The position numbers were made by a program, and so were the translations under genes. Below, one piece after another: positions 1 to 12,919 of a stretch of 64,000 nucleotides of DNA. Every line of letters begins with the position of its first letter. Positions within the stretch are counted from its first letter, which is position 1. Below the pieces are notes generated by a model. It saw only the letters and a list, made by a program, of their open reading frames with translations. It was not told the origin of the DNA and ran no database searches. The stretch is from Naematelia aurantialba (taxonomy: Eukaryota > Basidiomycota > Tremellomycetes > Tremellales > Naemateliaceae), in NCBI GenBank assembly GCA_021527695.1, contig JAKFAO010000008.1, forward strand, positions 868,001 to 932,000, written 5' to 3'.

Positions 1-1078
1 TCTCGCCAACAGCCACGGCGTGAGCTAGCCCATTCGGCGTAACAATCAACAGCTCATATCGTACAGAGACGAGATTCGTGGAGCGTACAAACGGGAAAGC
101 CTCAAGACGCACCCCGACAGGTTACCCCAGTCGGCATCCCCCCAGGACAGACGGAGAGCTACGGAGCGATTTGTGTGTACCTTTCCCTTCTGGAACTGCT
201 TGATGTCCTTGACTGCTCTCATTGGACACCGTCATTCTTCCTTCTTAGGCTCTTTCTCCCTTCTCACTTCTCCCCTCTCCCTTCTCCCTCTCGCTTGTCG
301 CTTCCTTTGGTCATTCTCTACATCATATTGGTATGCGAGAGACCAACTCCGTTCTCATACTCCATGCTTCATCGCAAGCGTGCGGAGAGAGACAACTGAC
401 CTCAGCAGCAAGCAGTAGCAGACGCGTACTATGTCTTGTCCGACCCTGCGCGTCGAGCCGAGTACGATGCCCTGTTTCGATCTCGTCCCTCGACAGCATT
501 CACAGACGACAACGCTTCCGAATTCGAGCAAGACCAAGCCAGTTCATCATTCTTTTCCAACTTCTCCAGCTTTTTCCAAAATGCCACTGGAACGGCCGGG
601 GAAGGTGCGGATGGGACACAAGCACGGCCAGATGCCCACAACGTCTTTGGTGATGTCTTTGAGGAGATGTGAGCTCAAGGACCCCGTTACACTCCTATGC
701 CAGGTAGACGGACCCAAGCTGATGATGCAGGCTCGCCCCGGAGGTGCAGCAAGTCCGGCCGTTTTGGGCTTGGGTGGGCGGTGCAGCTGGGGTTGCCATA
801 GGCTACATCGTGGCAAATTTTCCAGGCGCGGTAGCAGGTGGTCAGCTCACGCTACCTTTCAGGCTCCACGAGCTGACACGAACAGGCTTCGCAGGGAACA
901 GGCTGGGAGCTATCCGGGATGCCAAGGGCAAGAGTGTCGCACAGGTTTTTGGCAGTCTCAATTCGACCAAGAAGGCAGAGGTCAGCTCCTCCAAGACCTC
1001 AGGGTTCACCGTCAGCTGACGAGTCATCAGATCTTGCGTGCTCTGGCTTTCAAAGTCCTGGGCAGCATGACAGCCTAG
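1..1078 (+). CDS. J-domain (DnaJ-like) membrane protein, 5' truncated by the window edge
   Basis: The gene enters from the left edge. The exon model is 1-19, 67-172, 406-668, 731-837, 886-980 and 1031-1078; all introns are GT-AG and phases agree. The first exons give the end of a J domain: helix II, the HPD motif (KTHPDR, about nt 110-123) and helix IV ending DAYYVLSDPARRAEYD. A 60-residue acidic Ser/Phe-rich linker follows. The C-terminal third has a Gly/Ala-rich hydrophobic stretch (WVGGAAGVAIGYIVANF) that could cross or insert into a membrane, then a basic tail ending VLGSMTA. J proteins stimulate Hsp70 ATPase, and the hydrophobic segment suggests a membrane-bound co-chaperone. The 173-405 stretch is an intron although it is open in one frame. 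The start codon lies outside the window. I am confident of the J domain and do not know the subfamily. Confidence 0.85.
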
Positions 1079-1245
1079 GACATCGCCAGTCACCCTATCT
1101 ACAGCGCTTTGATCTCTGTGACCTCTTGTTTCTCACCAATGGACTGCTTCCCGGTTGTACATTATGGAGCCTCAACCCTTGCCAAGCGATGCAATGCAAT
1201 GCATGGCCATGCGTGCCGATAATCAACCCAATGTCCAGTTCAGGT

Positions 1246-3191
1246 CTAGCTCTCATCGATATCAAGATGAACGACGCCATCTTGCAAGGACGCCTTGACC
1301 CTGTGGACGTTAGCAACCCATAATATTGGAAATTCCGCTATACCCACTTTGACAGGTCTGTGACAATCCAGGTCGCTCCGTACCCGGTGACTTTTTCGCG
1401 GGTATGGCTAGTGCATACAGCCAAGACGCGGGCACCGGACGCCACGCCCGAGCGGATCCCCGACGGTGCATCCTCAATGACGATACCTGTACCCGTCAGT
1501 ACGACGTACTAGTTCCGGCCCCATCTTGCCCCTGGACTTGATGTGCTTTGTGCCCTTTCTGGATTCGGGGATAGAGGATGCGCAGATCCGCAACCTGGCA
1601 CAACATAGAAGATCCCAAGGAGGAAGGCCGCAGGACCCCGTACTCCTAATGGCTATACTCACAGTCTTTGATATCAAGATTAAGAGCCTTGGCTCCAGTA
1701 AGGTATGGTTCCGGGTGGGGTTTGCCCTGGGTCACGTCGTTTGCAGTAATGAGCTTTGGCGGCTTTGGTACACCGGCAGTCGGTAATGCATTGGACGCGT
1801 AGACGATGGTAGCTGCTGGCATCAGCGTGTGGCCTCTTCCCGAGCCTGCGCGAGAAGTGAACGACTTGCCGGAAGTGACGATGAGCCATACAGGTGTCTC
1901 TGCCTTGTCGAGCTGGGATGGCGTCAGTGGGAGCCATCTTGGGGTTCAGTGGGGTGCATGCAGGACAAAGCCGTTGGAGGTTGACCATCGTGATGGCGGA
2001 GGGAAAGGAAAGAACAAGAGAAGGAACAAGAGAAGGAACGAAGAAAAGAAGAATGAAGGAAGGAAAGAAACAGAGGCGAGAGGGGCGAGAGGGAGAATCA
2101 GGGGAATCTATGCTGGTGCAGAAAGGAATAAGGAGAGCATTATAAGTTTGCATCTGTACCCACCTCGCCAAGCAAGTCCAGTACTCCGGGAAGAAGCTCG
2201 AGGCCCGTCTTGCCTTCGCTCTGGAGCCGCTGTGCCTCGGTGACAATCATGCTTTCGAAGAGCTCTGTTGCTTCCTGCAGACGCAAGCATCAGCGTGCAT
2301 CCGATCATTGAGAGCAACCGTCGCGATCTGCTTAGTACATGGAACGAGAGGATGAGAGGCAGGACGAGGGACATAAGGTGAGTATGGTAGACGCGAGAGG
2401 TGGTATGGAAGGTGTTCAGGGTTGGACGGGAAGGGACATACCTCGAGTTCGGCCTGGTCGTTGAGCCCGCACCATTTTCTCAGATTATCGATCGTCCGTG
2501 TCCCGTGCGATGCTGTTTCGTCAGGACCACCCTGTTAAGGATATTGAGGGAGACGTAGAGCCCGGCGCAGGGATACGGAGGCGATAAGAGGGCGCCAGCT
2601 GGGCAGAGGGAAGACAGGGCAGTCGCTGGGCTCACAGAGGGCGAAGGGGGGGTTTTGGTTCAACTAGGGTAGAGAGCGAAGGGATGACAGAAGACCAGCG
2701 AAAGTCTGAGAGAAGGCAGAGGACAAGGACGAGAGGGGACAGAGAGGACCCACTCTTCAGTACCTCGTGCAAATCGAGGTCGTACTCGGTCGCAAAGTAA
2801 TCCCAAGTCGCATTGACGGCTGGTGTCGAGTCTGGCCAGGTCAGCTCCTCTCCTCCCTTGCTCCACAGACAGGGAGAAAGCAGTAAAGGAGACTGGGTTC
2901 TGCTCCTGTCTCGTAGCGTATCGTCCCGTCTCGTCTCAGTCAGACGGCGTTAACACGTTTATCGTCGTTTTCCCTCCTTGCCCCTCAACACGTTACTCCC
3001 ATGCACTCATGCATGCGACTCCAAACCAGTGACACATCGAGAAGCCGGCCAACTATCGGTTCTTCTCTTTGCGTGTCCTAACGCTCTCATATTCGGACGC
3101 TCTCGTGCCCGCTAGCCCAGGGCGACTCACCCAGCAATGTCCCGTCCATGTCGAACAACATCCCCTTGGCTGTCGTGAGTGTCTTGCTCAT
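1246..3191 (-). CDS. HAD-superfamily phosphatase, glycerol-3-phosphatase/sugar phosphatase type
   Basis: Eight exons on the minus strand (3131-3191, 2764-2831, 2442-2531, 2164-2274, 1870-1912, 1663-1812, 1348-1486, 1246-1300) give 238 residues, close to the usual 250 for yeast GPP1/GPP2 and DOG phosphatases. HAD motif I is FDMDGTL near residue 15, with the nucleophile and acid/base Asp both present. Motif II is the Ser/Thr in WLIVTSA. The motif III Lys lies in TQGKPHPEPY, and motif IV is VIEDAPSG. The cap-domain signature DSTPAVNATWDYF follows motif I directly. The expected reaction is dephosphorylation of glycerol-3-phosphate or a related sugar phosphate in the cytosol, a step in glycerol synthesis during osmotic stress in yeasts. 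Intron 1813-1869 has a GC donor. The family is sure; the exact substrate is inferred. Confidence 0.9.
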
Positions 3192-3625
3192 GTTGGCGAG
3201 TTTGGAGAGAGACGCGAACTAGGATCCAAATCGATGACCAATAAATAATCTATGTCTATACACAATGAAACCTGTAAATATCCCAGACACATGTGTATGG
3301 CCAATGGCAAGAACGACTTATGCCATCCCCGCACAGGCACACAAGTGGCAAGGACACGGCCTGGTGCAGCAAGTAGGTTTAACCGTTTTGCCGGGTCGGT
3401 GCGACTTATGCCAGCCCGCGCTCATCCACCCCTCGAAGACGAGTTTAAGAAGTATAGTCTTTCCACTGCCCGCCGGAATACACACATATGCATGCTTTGC
3501 TTGACTGCAAGCGTCACAAGTCCCCGAAATCTATGCGCTACCGCTCTTCATCGTATTATCTCTGTCGTTTCTTCGTCTCCTCATTAAGCACTTCTCGCTA
3601 CATTAAGCACTTCTCGCTACTCGTC
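3192..3625. other. intergenic region with a short tandem repeat
   Basis: This lies between the start of the HAD phosphatase gene and the 3' end of the Hsp40 gene, so it should hold the phosphatase promoter and the Hsp40 3' UTR/terminator. At about 3583-3640 a 20-bp unit beginning ATTAAGCACTTCTCG is present twice in tandem, followed by a third partial copy. No coding sequence is supported. Confidence 0.5.
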
Positions 3626-5103
3626 TCAATTAAGCACCTTGCGCAACTCCTGCTTTTGTGTTGGTGTAAGTCGAGAGGGGAAGACGACGTTCCACCGCAC
3701 GATCAGGTCGCCCTTGCGTTTCGCCGAGGCCGCTTTAGACACGGGCATCCCCTCTCCTGGAATCCTCGTCTCTTGTCCGGGCTGAATGATCTGCTACACT
3801 CGAGTCAGCATGTGTCCTCTACCCTCCACTCTTGCCCAAACCACAACGACAAGTACAGGTACTCACCCCCTCTGGTAATGATACGGGAATTCTGCGGCCA
3901 TCTAGCTGGTCCACCTCTTTCGTGATGGTACCCCCTCCATCGGGACCGAGCAATGCCTGCGAGAGCGTAATGTTAAGTTTGACGATGAGATCATCATCGA
4001 CTCGCTCGAATCGGGGATGTGGCTTTTCCTCGACGACAAAGACGACAGTCTGGGCTTGGCCGTATTCGTCCTCGTTTCCCGCCCCCGCAAACTTGATCTT
4101 AGTCCCCTGTACAAAGTCAGATGTCAGCAGATGTTGTCGGAAGATTTAAGTCGGAACTCACCTTTTTCCATCCCGCCTTATATGCGACCTCGAGGATCTT
4201 CTCCTCACTCGTTCCATTTCGCATATGGCGCGTGATCTTTAATCGCTTCGTGCCGCCCTTGTACAGCTCTTCAAGTGTAAGCGCCAAGGGCTTGACGATC
4301 TCGCCAGGCGGAGGAGGCGGAGCGCCTCCTGCCGGCTCTTGCCCCCCGAACCCGCCGGGCATGCCACCCATGCCACCCATGCCACCGCCCATCCCGCTCA
4401 TGCCTGGCATGCCTCCCATCCGCGACGACCGCATACGGGGACCTGATCGTCCTCCGCCGCCCATACCGCCAAACATCTCTTCCGCACCACCTCCACCTCC
4501 TCCAAAGAACGCACTGCACCGTCAGCAAAAATCTTGCAATAAAACAATTTCGGCTCGAAAGCAGCTCTGAGTACTCACTTGAAAATATCGTTGGGATCCG
4601 AGGAAGAGAATGAAAAGCTGGTACCACCGCCTCCGGGGAAGCCACCGCCGAACCCGCCGCCGCCCGGAGGACCACCTCCACCGCCTTTCAGCCCCTCTTC
4701 GCCGAGCTGGTCATATAGCTCTCGTTTTTGCTAGAGCTCAATGTCAGTACAAGCACATATGCGGGTATGGGTACCAGAAAAAGTAGACTCACCGGGTCTG
4801 AAAGAACTTCGTATGCCTCCCCAAGCTTCTTGAACTTTTCCTCCGCCGCAGCTCGCTGATCTCCTGGGTTTTTGTCTGATAAAGTCAGCATGCTACCTCT
4901 GTCTACAGTGTGTATGTGTAGTCTACAAGTGGTCTTGTGCACTTACCTGGGTGCCATTTGAGAGACTCCCTCCGGTAAGCTTTCTTTATGTCGGCTTCCG
5001 ATGCGTCTTTAGGGATGCCCAGAACCTATGTACTGCATGAGCTGCTGCGTTCAACAAGGGCAAATGGGAAGCTCACCTTGTAGTATGCTGTGTTGTTGAC
5101 CAT
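3626..5103 (-). CDS. SIS1: class B Hsp40 co-chaperone (SIS1/DNAJB type)
   Basis: Seven exons (5077-5103, 4947-5025, 4793-4875, 4579-4730, 4162-4513, 3867-4106, 3626-3790) join in frame to 365 residues. The N-terminal J domain has [19 protein letters not shown] with HPD intact. A Gly/Phe and Gly/Met-rich region follows (residues about 70-175), with runs of GGMGG and FGG. The C-terminal half is the substrate-binding beta domain ([16 protein letters not shown], then [12 protein letters not shown]) ending [15 protein letters not shown]. There is no zinc-finger domain, which separates it from class A (YDJ1). It should deliver clients to cytosolic Hsp70. It diverges from the giant repeat-protein gene, sharing a 416-bp promoter. 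Confidence 0.95.
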
Positions 5104-5519
5104 TTTGACGGGGAGTGAGGGCTAGGTAGTCAGGATGAAGGGAATGGTCGAGACTCTGAAGAGTTGGTCTCCTGAGATAGATGTGCGTTTAATTGCCAAA
5201 TCTGATGCGATGTACACGTTATGCGCAGAAGCTGTGAGCAATTGACAGCGTCTATGGATATGAATGGTTGTCGGATAGTTCAGGCCAAAAGAGGTGGAAA
5301 GTCGCGACAGATCTCTTTTCGTTCATTCCATTGCTAGCACCTACTGGAATACTCGAGACGAGCGGGCAGAATATTACGTAATCTGCCCACTGGGGATCCT
5401 TTCATCGGCTGCCTCCCCTTCTTTGTCTGGGAGACTCGCTGTCACACTCCGGCCGCTCAGCAAGAGAGCATAGCGTCACGAAGACAAACCATGCATCCGC
5501 TGGCTGCAAGACAAGGCCC
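5104..5519. promoter_or_regulatory. divergent promoter between the SIS1-type gene and the repeat-protein gene
   Basis: This 416-bp gap separates the start codons of two divergent genes. I looked for heat-shock elements (alternating GAA/TTC units) because of the Hsp40 gene and saw only scattered GGAAT/ATTCC pieces near 5320-5350, not a clean array. No TATA box is obvious. Confidence 0.45.
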
Positions 5520-8500
5520 ATGTTCGCCCCGCCAGGCGTTGATACGGACGACAGCTCTGGAGAGGAGCTCACCCCACCTCCGTCGCCTAAGCCCGTCAAG
5601 GCCCGGCCCTCGTTCTCGTTCAAATCACTGTTCACGCCGACAAAGCGGTTGTTAAAGTCCGCAACTGACGCGAGTTTCCTAAAAGATGACCGAGGTGGAA
5701 ATATCCAGTCACTGACACCCGTACAGGTGGCAAGTTTTCGTCCACCAACACCGCCTAAGGGAAAGAAACGCGTGAGGATCAGCCTGGACGGCGAGGAAGA
5801 AGGCGAAGACACACAACCAGGCCTCACACCTGCTTCCGCTCCGGCTATTGGCTCTCCGTCGTCTACTTCACTTCCGTATCTTGTCGACTCGGGCGGCGGG
5901 GGCGAGCTGACCAGGGAGAAGTCGCAAGCAGCTGATGAGGTTCTGATATTACTGAGGCAATTGGTTGCTGATCAAGCGGTGGCGAGGAAAGAAAACCCGA
6001 CGAGTAAAATTACAGAGATCAATCCGTTTCCCACGCCTCAGGAGGATCTGCCGGACATTACGCCCGCGAACGTGAAGTCGTCCAAGCACTCCGGGGACAA
6101 AGGCAAAGCTCAGAAGAGCAACAAGCTCGAAACGGACAAGGCGAAGCAGCCCACCGTCCGTCAATCCGAAGCAAAGGCAGCTAAACAACATTCTGACAAC
6201 AAGGATCCTACCGTTCACCAACAATCGAAGGTGCACGTTGTAAAACCAACTGAAGTGCCTGTGCCGCAAGCAGAACATCACCTGAGCGATTCGTATTACC
6301 AGAGCTTCTCACCTGAAGTGGAATCGGGATCCGGGCCTGTACCTCCACTGAAACAACTGCAGGATCAGCGGATACCTGCCAGCGGAGAACATGAGCAAGG
6401 CGATACGGAAGTTCCTGTGCACCGCGCTGCCGCTGCTCCCCTGGCAGATCCTGCTGGAGAGACTAGACCGCCGGAACCATACAAGAACCGGATGACAGCG
6501 CATCTACCACAGCCCCGACCACATGCTACTCAGGAATCTCAAGGGCCACCACATACCTATAGACCCAACTACGCGTACCACGGCCAGGACTACTACAATT
6601 CCTATGTGCCTTATCATCCTGACGGAGGAATCTCTGGGGATCAGGTACCTCAGTCGAATCGACAACAATTGTCGCTAGGGTCCCCAAGCGCCACAACGAC
6701 GTCTACTCAACAAGCCAGCCTCCCCCCTTATCGAGGCGCAGGTTATACGCCCTCACCATACCAACCGCATAACTCTCAGTACCCCTACTATCCAGCTCCA
6801 GCTCAAGGGTATCAAGGTTATCTGCCTCTGCCTCCTCATCCACCTCCGTTCTACCCTCACCCGATAACGCTGATACCATACAATCCCTACTACTCCCCTC
6901 TGTCTGCTCCCTTACCAGCACCACACCCGGGTTTCTACTCATCCAGTTACTCTCCCGACTCCAACTTCCACTCAAACTCCAGCCCAAACTCCAACCCCGA
7001 TTCCAACTCCAACTCCAGTCGCAACTTCAATGCCTACATCCCACAGCCTTCCCAATCGACTCGATCCGCTCCGATCTATCCGACAGACCAGCCATGGTCT
7101 CCACTTACCAATCCCTGGTCTGGAAGTTCCAGGTCCAGCCAAGAAACAAGTCCCAGCGCTTCCGAAGCCATTACACCTGACGGTCCAATCCTCCAGCCTG
7201 GTCCGGGGGTACCGACGGTGGAGCGTCACGATACACAGATCGCAATGGGGAGTGTCAAGGGCAGCATAGGGAGCCGGCTGTCCGCTACACCGGGAAGCGC
7301 ACGGGGAGAAACCGAACATACCGATCGCGTTCAAGCCGCTATCGAGGGGATCCCGGCGGCAAATCCAATTGGCGAAGCGGAGCAAACAGAGAAACAGGCG
7401 ATACTGGAAGCGCAAGAACGTAAAGTCTGGGAATATTATCGCTCCAGAGGCCTCACCAATGGAGCGCTAGAAGAAGCAGTCTACAAAGCTCTCGCAAGAT
7501 CACCCACTCCTGCTTCGGCCGACGAACAGCTTCCCCCAGGCAAGCCGACCTTCCCAACAGGAGGGAGGAGAGCGGCCCACGAAACAGAGCCAAGAAGGAC
7601 AGAAAGCGGGAATTTTCGTGCACGTGACAGTTCTGTGGCAGACAAAACGGCGGGTCTGGGACTGGTTACAGGGGAAAGTACCCAGAGGCGGAATGACAAG
7701 GACAGACGTACAATCGGAGATGTACTAACGACGTCGCCGTCTATGGAGGTGGTCGAGCCTTCCGCAAAAGGAGAACACGTGGACAAGTGGAGGGACTATT
7801 ACGTCGCAAAGGGTCTGGCTGGCAACAAGCTGGACAAAGCTGTGGCGAGAGCGATGGCGAAGGAAGTCAAGAGCGGCTCGGGGAAAGCAACGGTGTTACC
7901 TGTTGAGGTTCCTGGGGGGCATGCCGCTTCCGAAGCAATGTACCAGCCGCTACAGGAGAAGGAGGTGACTGATGAGAAGGGGTTGGCGGATCTTTCTCAG
8001 GGTATGCCGAAGAGTGACGGCGCGCTGCCTCAGAACCTCGAGTCAAATGACGAGGCTACCATGAGATTGGGCGACAAAGAGCAGGTGGCGGGAATTGATT
8101 TGCCCCAGGCAGCATTTTCATCCCCGGAACGCAGGCGAGATCATCCCGATGACATCGTCAAGGGGCGATTTGAAGATACGACAGAGCAGCTGGACAAGCT
8201 CAAGCAATACTATGAGTCCAAAGGGCTGAGTGGGAAGGAGCTGGATAAAGTGGTGGCGAAAGCTATGGCGAAGAACCGTGGTCTTTCAGACCAGCCTCCT
8301 TCAGGGAGGTCCATGCAGCTTCCGGGGGAGGGAGATACATTGCACGCGGCTCAGTCAATCCCTGATCTGAAGGAGGCAGCCGACTCTGAAAAGGAAAGGG
8401 CCAGAAAGTACTATGCGTCTAAGGGATTGAGCGGGGAGGAGCTGGACCAAGCGGTAGCTAAAGCAATGGCGAAGAGTCAAAAGCTGCAGAGGTCCAGCAA

Positions 8501-11500
8501 CCAAGCGCCGTCGACCGACGGAGTGACACGAGACGATGTACCTCCTGCCGGACAACCACCGGGCGAGCCTAGGAGGTCCGAGGAGTCTAAAATGGAAGCA
8601 CAGGTCGGACGAGCCGGGGAGGAAACGCTGAGAGAGCCTCATGCTTCCGAAGATCTGACTGGGAGGGATCTGGACAAAGCGGTCACCAAGTCGTCAAGCA
8701 ATAGACCTCGTTCGAAGCCCCCAGTGGACTCAGGAGAACAAGAGAAGATTCAGCGAGCCGAAGAGGAGAAGTTGAGGAAGTATTATTCGGCGAAAGGTCT
8801 GGCCGGAGACGACCTCGCCAAAGCGGTAGCCAAGTCTCTAAGGAAACAACCATTGCCTGACACAAGACAACAACCTGGAGATAGAACGGAATCAGCAACC
8901 AAAGACCCTCCCCTTCAACCGCCGTCGCTCGATGACAAAGATGCGGACGCTTCGGAGCTGCAACGGGAGAAGCTCATGCAACATTATGCGTCCAAGGCGC
9001 TTAGTAGAGCTGAACTACGCACTGCAGTGGGTAGAGCCTTAGGCAAGTCTGCACCTGGCCGTGTGCCCGGCAATATCGAGGACTCTACCCGCAAGGAGAT
9101 CAAGCCCAACTCTGAGCTTATTGCGATAGAGATACAGCGGGAGAAGCTCACTCAGTACTACACCTCAAAGGGGCTAAGCGGTGCTGATTTAAGCAAGGCT
9201 GTCGGGAATGCGCTGGCCAAGTCCACATCCCCTGGCATGCCTGATGGCTCGGCTTCCACACTCCGGGATGACAAGATTCGCGCCGATGAGGGTTCCAGCT
9301 CGAAATCATCCAAGGTCAAAGAGGGAAACCGGAGTGCAGACCCCCGACAGCAGACAACCAGTACTGATGAGGTTGATGAAACCAGGCAAGAGTCCGTGCG
9401 CACGGCGAAGAGTGGCGAAGGCTCCTTCCCACTTGGATCTCCTGACCGCGGAGACGTTCTTGGTGCCGAGGGAGTCAAGCGCGACAGCGGTTCGAAACAC
9501 TCGGCTAAGGCTATTGGAAACAGAGATGCAAGGGCAGACACTTCTCGCCCAAGTGAGGCTCGTGCGGATGAGGAGCATAGCACAATATCTGGGCCCTCGA
9601 AGGCAGACGAGACAAGGTTGCGAGCCCGGTTGGCTTCCAAGGGTTACACCGCTGAGCAGATCGACAAGATGCTCAAAAAGTCCCGAGCTCAGGCATCCAG
9701 TTCAGCTCAGGATTCACGAGCTACCGAACCCTCTGCTTCCTTTGAGAGAGAACCGTCACACCACATCTCCAAGCAAGAGGAGGATAAAATGCGGAAGTAT
9801 TACGCCGCCAAGGGAGCTAGCCCAGAGGACATCGAACAGATGATCCAGCGTGCGCGAGCCAAAAGGGAACATGAGGGGCAACCAAAATCAAGAATATCCA
9901 GTGAAGAGATGGAGCAGCCTGCTAATGGCTTGAACGCTTCTCAAGAAACCAAGATGCGTGCAGCTTTATCAGCCAGGGGGGCTAGTCCCGAAGACATTGA
10001 CAAGGCCATTCACCGTGCAAGGGCCAAAGCTGGTCAGGAAGAGCAAACGAAACGCTCCAGTCGCAATGTGCGCAAACCTGAGACTTCGCCGCAAAGCTGG
10101 GACCCAGCGCTGGAAGCAAGGATGCGAGCTGCATTATCTGCAAAGGGGGCAAGCGACGACCAGATAGAAGCCATGGTCGCCAAGAAACGGAAAGCCGCCT
10201 TGCAAGAGACCTTGCAGAAGCAAGAAAGAGAAGGTATGGGAAGAGAGGGGCAACGATATGATGAGAAAGACGTCCAAGTTACGGCTAATGTCCGGAGAGA
10301 CAAGGGGATGCCACGGGATTCGAGAACTGAAAAGAGTCGAGAGTTAGAGAACAGAAGAACTGATACTGGACGCAGTGGGAGAGAGGGGCATGAGCCACAA
10401 GTGGAGATTGTCGATGAAGAAATCATGCGACAGGTGGAGAAGGATATGCGTGAAGAGGCACGAGCGAAAGTAGAAAGACCAGAAAGGCAGGAAGAGCACA
10501 GGATGCGGTCGAAGCGGGAAGGCGCGTCAGAAGTGCCGGTCAATGGTGAAACACGCGAACCAGCGAAGCGCTCATCGAAGGATGAGAGGTCCGCGAGTCC
10601 GTACCTGTCGGCTGAAGGGGTCCAACCGGATGCGGATCTGATGGGTGTTGCACGAGAGATCCCGGAACAGGTGTTTCCCCAGCACCGAGAGGATAGGTCT
10701 TCTTCTGCAGCACGAATAGCGCAAAAGACAGAGCAATACATAGTCGCACACCCGCACGGACATTCGCCATCGTCCGAACCTGAGACCCAGCGTCCAAATG
10801 AAACAAACGGGAGTTCAGCCCAGCCTTCAGCCGGTCCTAACACAAGAGCACCTGGATCAGGGCTAGCGGAATCCTCCAACAGCATGCAGGCCAGCAAAGG
10901 ACAGGTGGCAGGGTATTCAGTGGAGCCTACCACGGACATGGAGGTGACATGGTCCAAAACGCTGCTGTCACTTGCTAACTGTATCGGTCAGTCTCGGGGG
11001 ACTCCCTCCACGGCTTGTGACGCTGATAAGTGGCAGATCTCGGGAACCAGCTCCTCTCCTCGCTACGATCACATCCATCTTCCGGGGCCATTGGCCAAGA
11101 GGGTCCACCAAACCCGCTGCAGAGCATCCTGCCAAAGCTGGTGGCTGGTTTACTGATACAACGTGACATGCTCGAGACTATGCGTTCCATCTTTGGCGAT
11201 GACCATGCTGCTGCCCTTGGTGAGTTGGCTCGAATCCAGAAAGTTTCCTTGCAGTTTGACTTTCGGGCACGATGGAGCTAAGTGGGTACATAGGCGAATT
11301 TGCCAAACACCTAGCGGTGGTGAAACGATATCTGACGACGCAAGTGGAGAGAATGTCCTCTCCAACTGGCAATGCCAAAGATCGAGATCTTGCCGGCGTG
11401 GTGGGCGGATTGAAAGACGGGATGGCGCGGTGTTCGCCTTTTACACTGCTCGTTGAGATGGATACACGCTGACGGCTGAATGTAGCGTTCCTGGAGCTAG

Positions 11501-12795
11501 CACTACGGGCAGTGCTTAGTCATTTCCTTGGTTCTGGAGATTCCGCCACCTCCCGTATGGCGGGAGTGTTGTTTGACCTATTCAAGGAGTGGCGAGAAGG
11601 GGGTATCAGCGGCCACCAGTCAGTCGGCCTCGCTGCGTTTGATCGTGAGCTTATAATTTGTAGCCTCGGGCGAAGCATTTCAGCACTGCGGACCGAAGTG
11701 GAAGGACCACAGCATCAAGCATCTGTACATGTGCATGCTTCCGGAGAGGAAGACAAGGCAAGGACAAGAGGGCATGGATTGCTCGCTTTGCTGGAAAAGG
11801 TAGGTCCTGTAGGCTGTCAGGTTCACCAGCTGAAGAATTAGTCCTTCGACTTGATCTCTCCAGAACACTCTACTTCGAACGAAGATGCCAAGCAGATCGG
11901 TCCTTCCTCGCCATCAGCACAACAGATGGAAGCAGGCATGCTCAAGTCAGGTAACCCGCTCGCAACGTTCAGCCAGAAAATCGCAGACACATCGGTCCCG
12001 CAGTCTTCAAAGGATGGTACGAGACAACGTCATAGCGCTGAAGGGAAGTCTCATGGACTCTTATACAAAATCGAAGACGGGTTGACACCTCCGCCACCGT
12101 CTGTATATGAAGCAGAATCCACGCCGGTGGATCAAGCACAGTTGACCGTCGCGGGTTCGCCAGAACCAATTATGCCCTTGTTTTCCCAACGCAGAACATC
12201 GAAACACACCACTGATGCCGCAGAGCCTCAGCCTGCTGGAAATCACACATCCTCACAGCCACGACATACACGACCAGCACCCCGCCCACCGAAGGCGCCC
12301 GTGCAAGGACACGCTGAACCGTCTGCTAAGGTGCATCTCCGGGCAAAGACCGAAGAGTTTTTTTCCACAACTCCGGCGCTGCCTGGTACTTCGCGAATGG
12401 TTACTCACACGCAACCTCACCTTCACATGCCCGAGCACGAGCACGAGCACGAGCACGCGAGCGAATCGATCATCACCTTTCCTCCTGGACCTGCGATGGG
12501 CTCGATACCTCCTCTCGAAGGGGTGCACATAGAGCGCCACAGGCCTAGCTGGTCCAGCGATTCCCACTACTCTGACGAAGAGTCAGAGGGAACGGTCGAC
12601 AGCGATGAAGAAGCGCGCAAGCTGCTGGCCCATGCGAACAGTGGGCCAAGGATGGCGGCCCCGGTCCATAAGGTGAAGAGGGAGGAACAGATCAGAGAGA
12701 AGACCAGACCGAGTAAGGAAATGGTTGAGGAAGCAAAGGAGATTCTGCATGGAAGGGAGAAGAAGGAACGTGTTGTGTCTCGAAGCAAAGCTTGA
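5520..12795 (+). CDS. giant disordered protein with about 12 copies of a 28-residue helical repeat
   Basis: Exon 1 runs 5520-10986. Later exons are 11037-11219, 11294 to about 11429, about 11519-11799, and 11842-12795; the 11430-11518 junction is the least certain. The protein is about 2,150 residues and matches no family I know. Residues 1-600 are Ser/Pro/Lys-rich, then Tyr/Pro/Gln-rich (about nt 6540-7060). From about nt 7410 to 10200 there are roughly twelve copies of a unit with consensus EKLxKYYxSKGLSGxELDKA, then VAKAMAK. Early copies are of a YYxSKGLSG type and the last four of an AxGASxxDI type. Units are joined by acidic/basic disordered linkers. A more ordered helical part lies at about nt 10930-11800. 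The tail holds Glu-His repeats near nt 12430-12460. It may be a scaffold; that is a guess. Confidence 0.75.
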
Positions 12796-12919
12796 CAATT
12801 TCAAGGATGACAGCCACCGGGGAAATTATAGCGTCCGAGAAATAGTGAAGCTGTAAGAGTTGATCAAGGACAATAGATGTATATTCAGCAGGTATAGCTA
12901 GACCATGCGGTCGGTCTTG

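Noticed and set aside
173..405. An open frame of about 80 codons between two J-domain exons
   Set aside because: Splicing 173-405 joins ERF to QQAVADAYYVL and restores a normal J domain, so this is an intron.
4121..4570. A Pro-rich plus-strand frame opposite the Hsp40 gene
   Set aside because: It mirrors the Gly/Met-rich region of the Hsp40 on the other strand.
5104..5519. Heat-shock element array in the SIS1-type promoter
   Set aside because: Only isolated GGAAT and ATTCC pieces are present, without the alternating spacing needed.
10034..10957. A 307-codon minus-strand frame inside the giant repeat protein gene
   Set aside because: It is a Ser/Cys-rich shadow of a strongly supported plus-strand exon, with no family resemblance.
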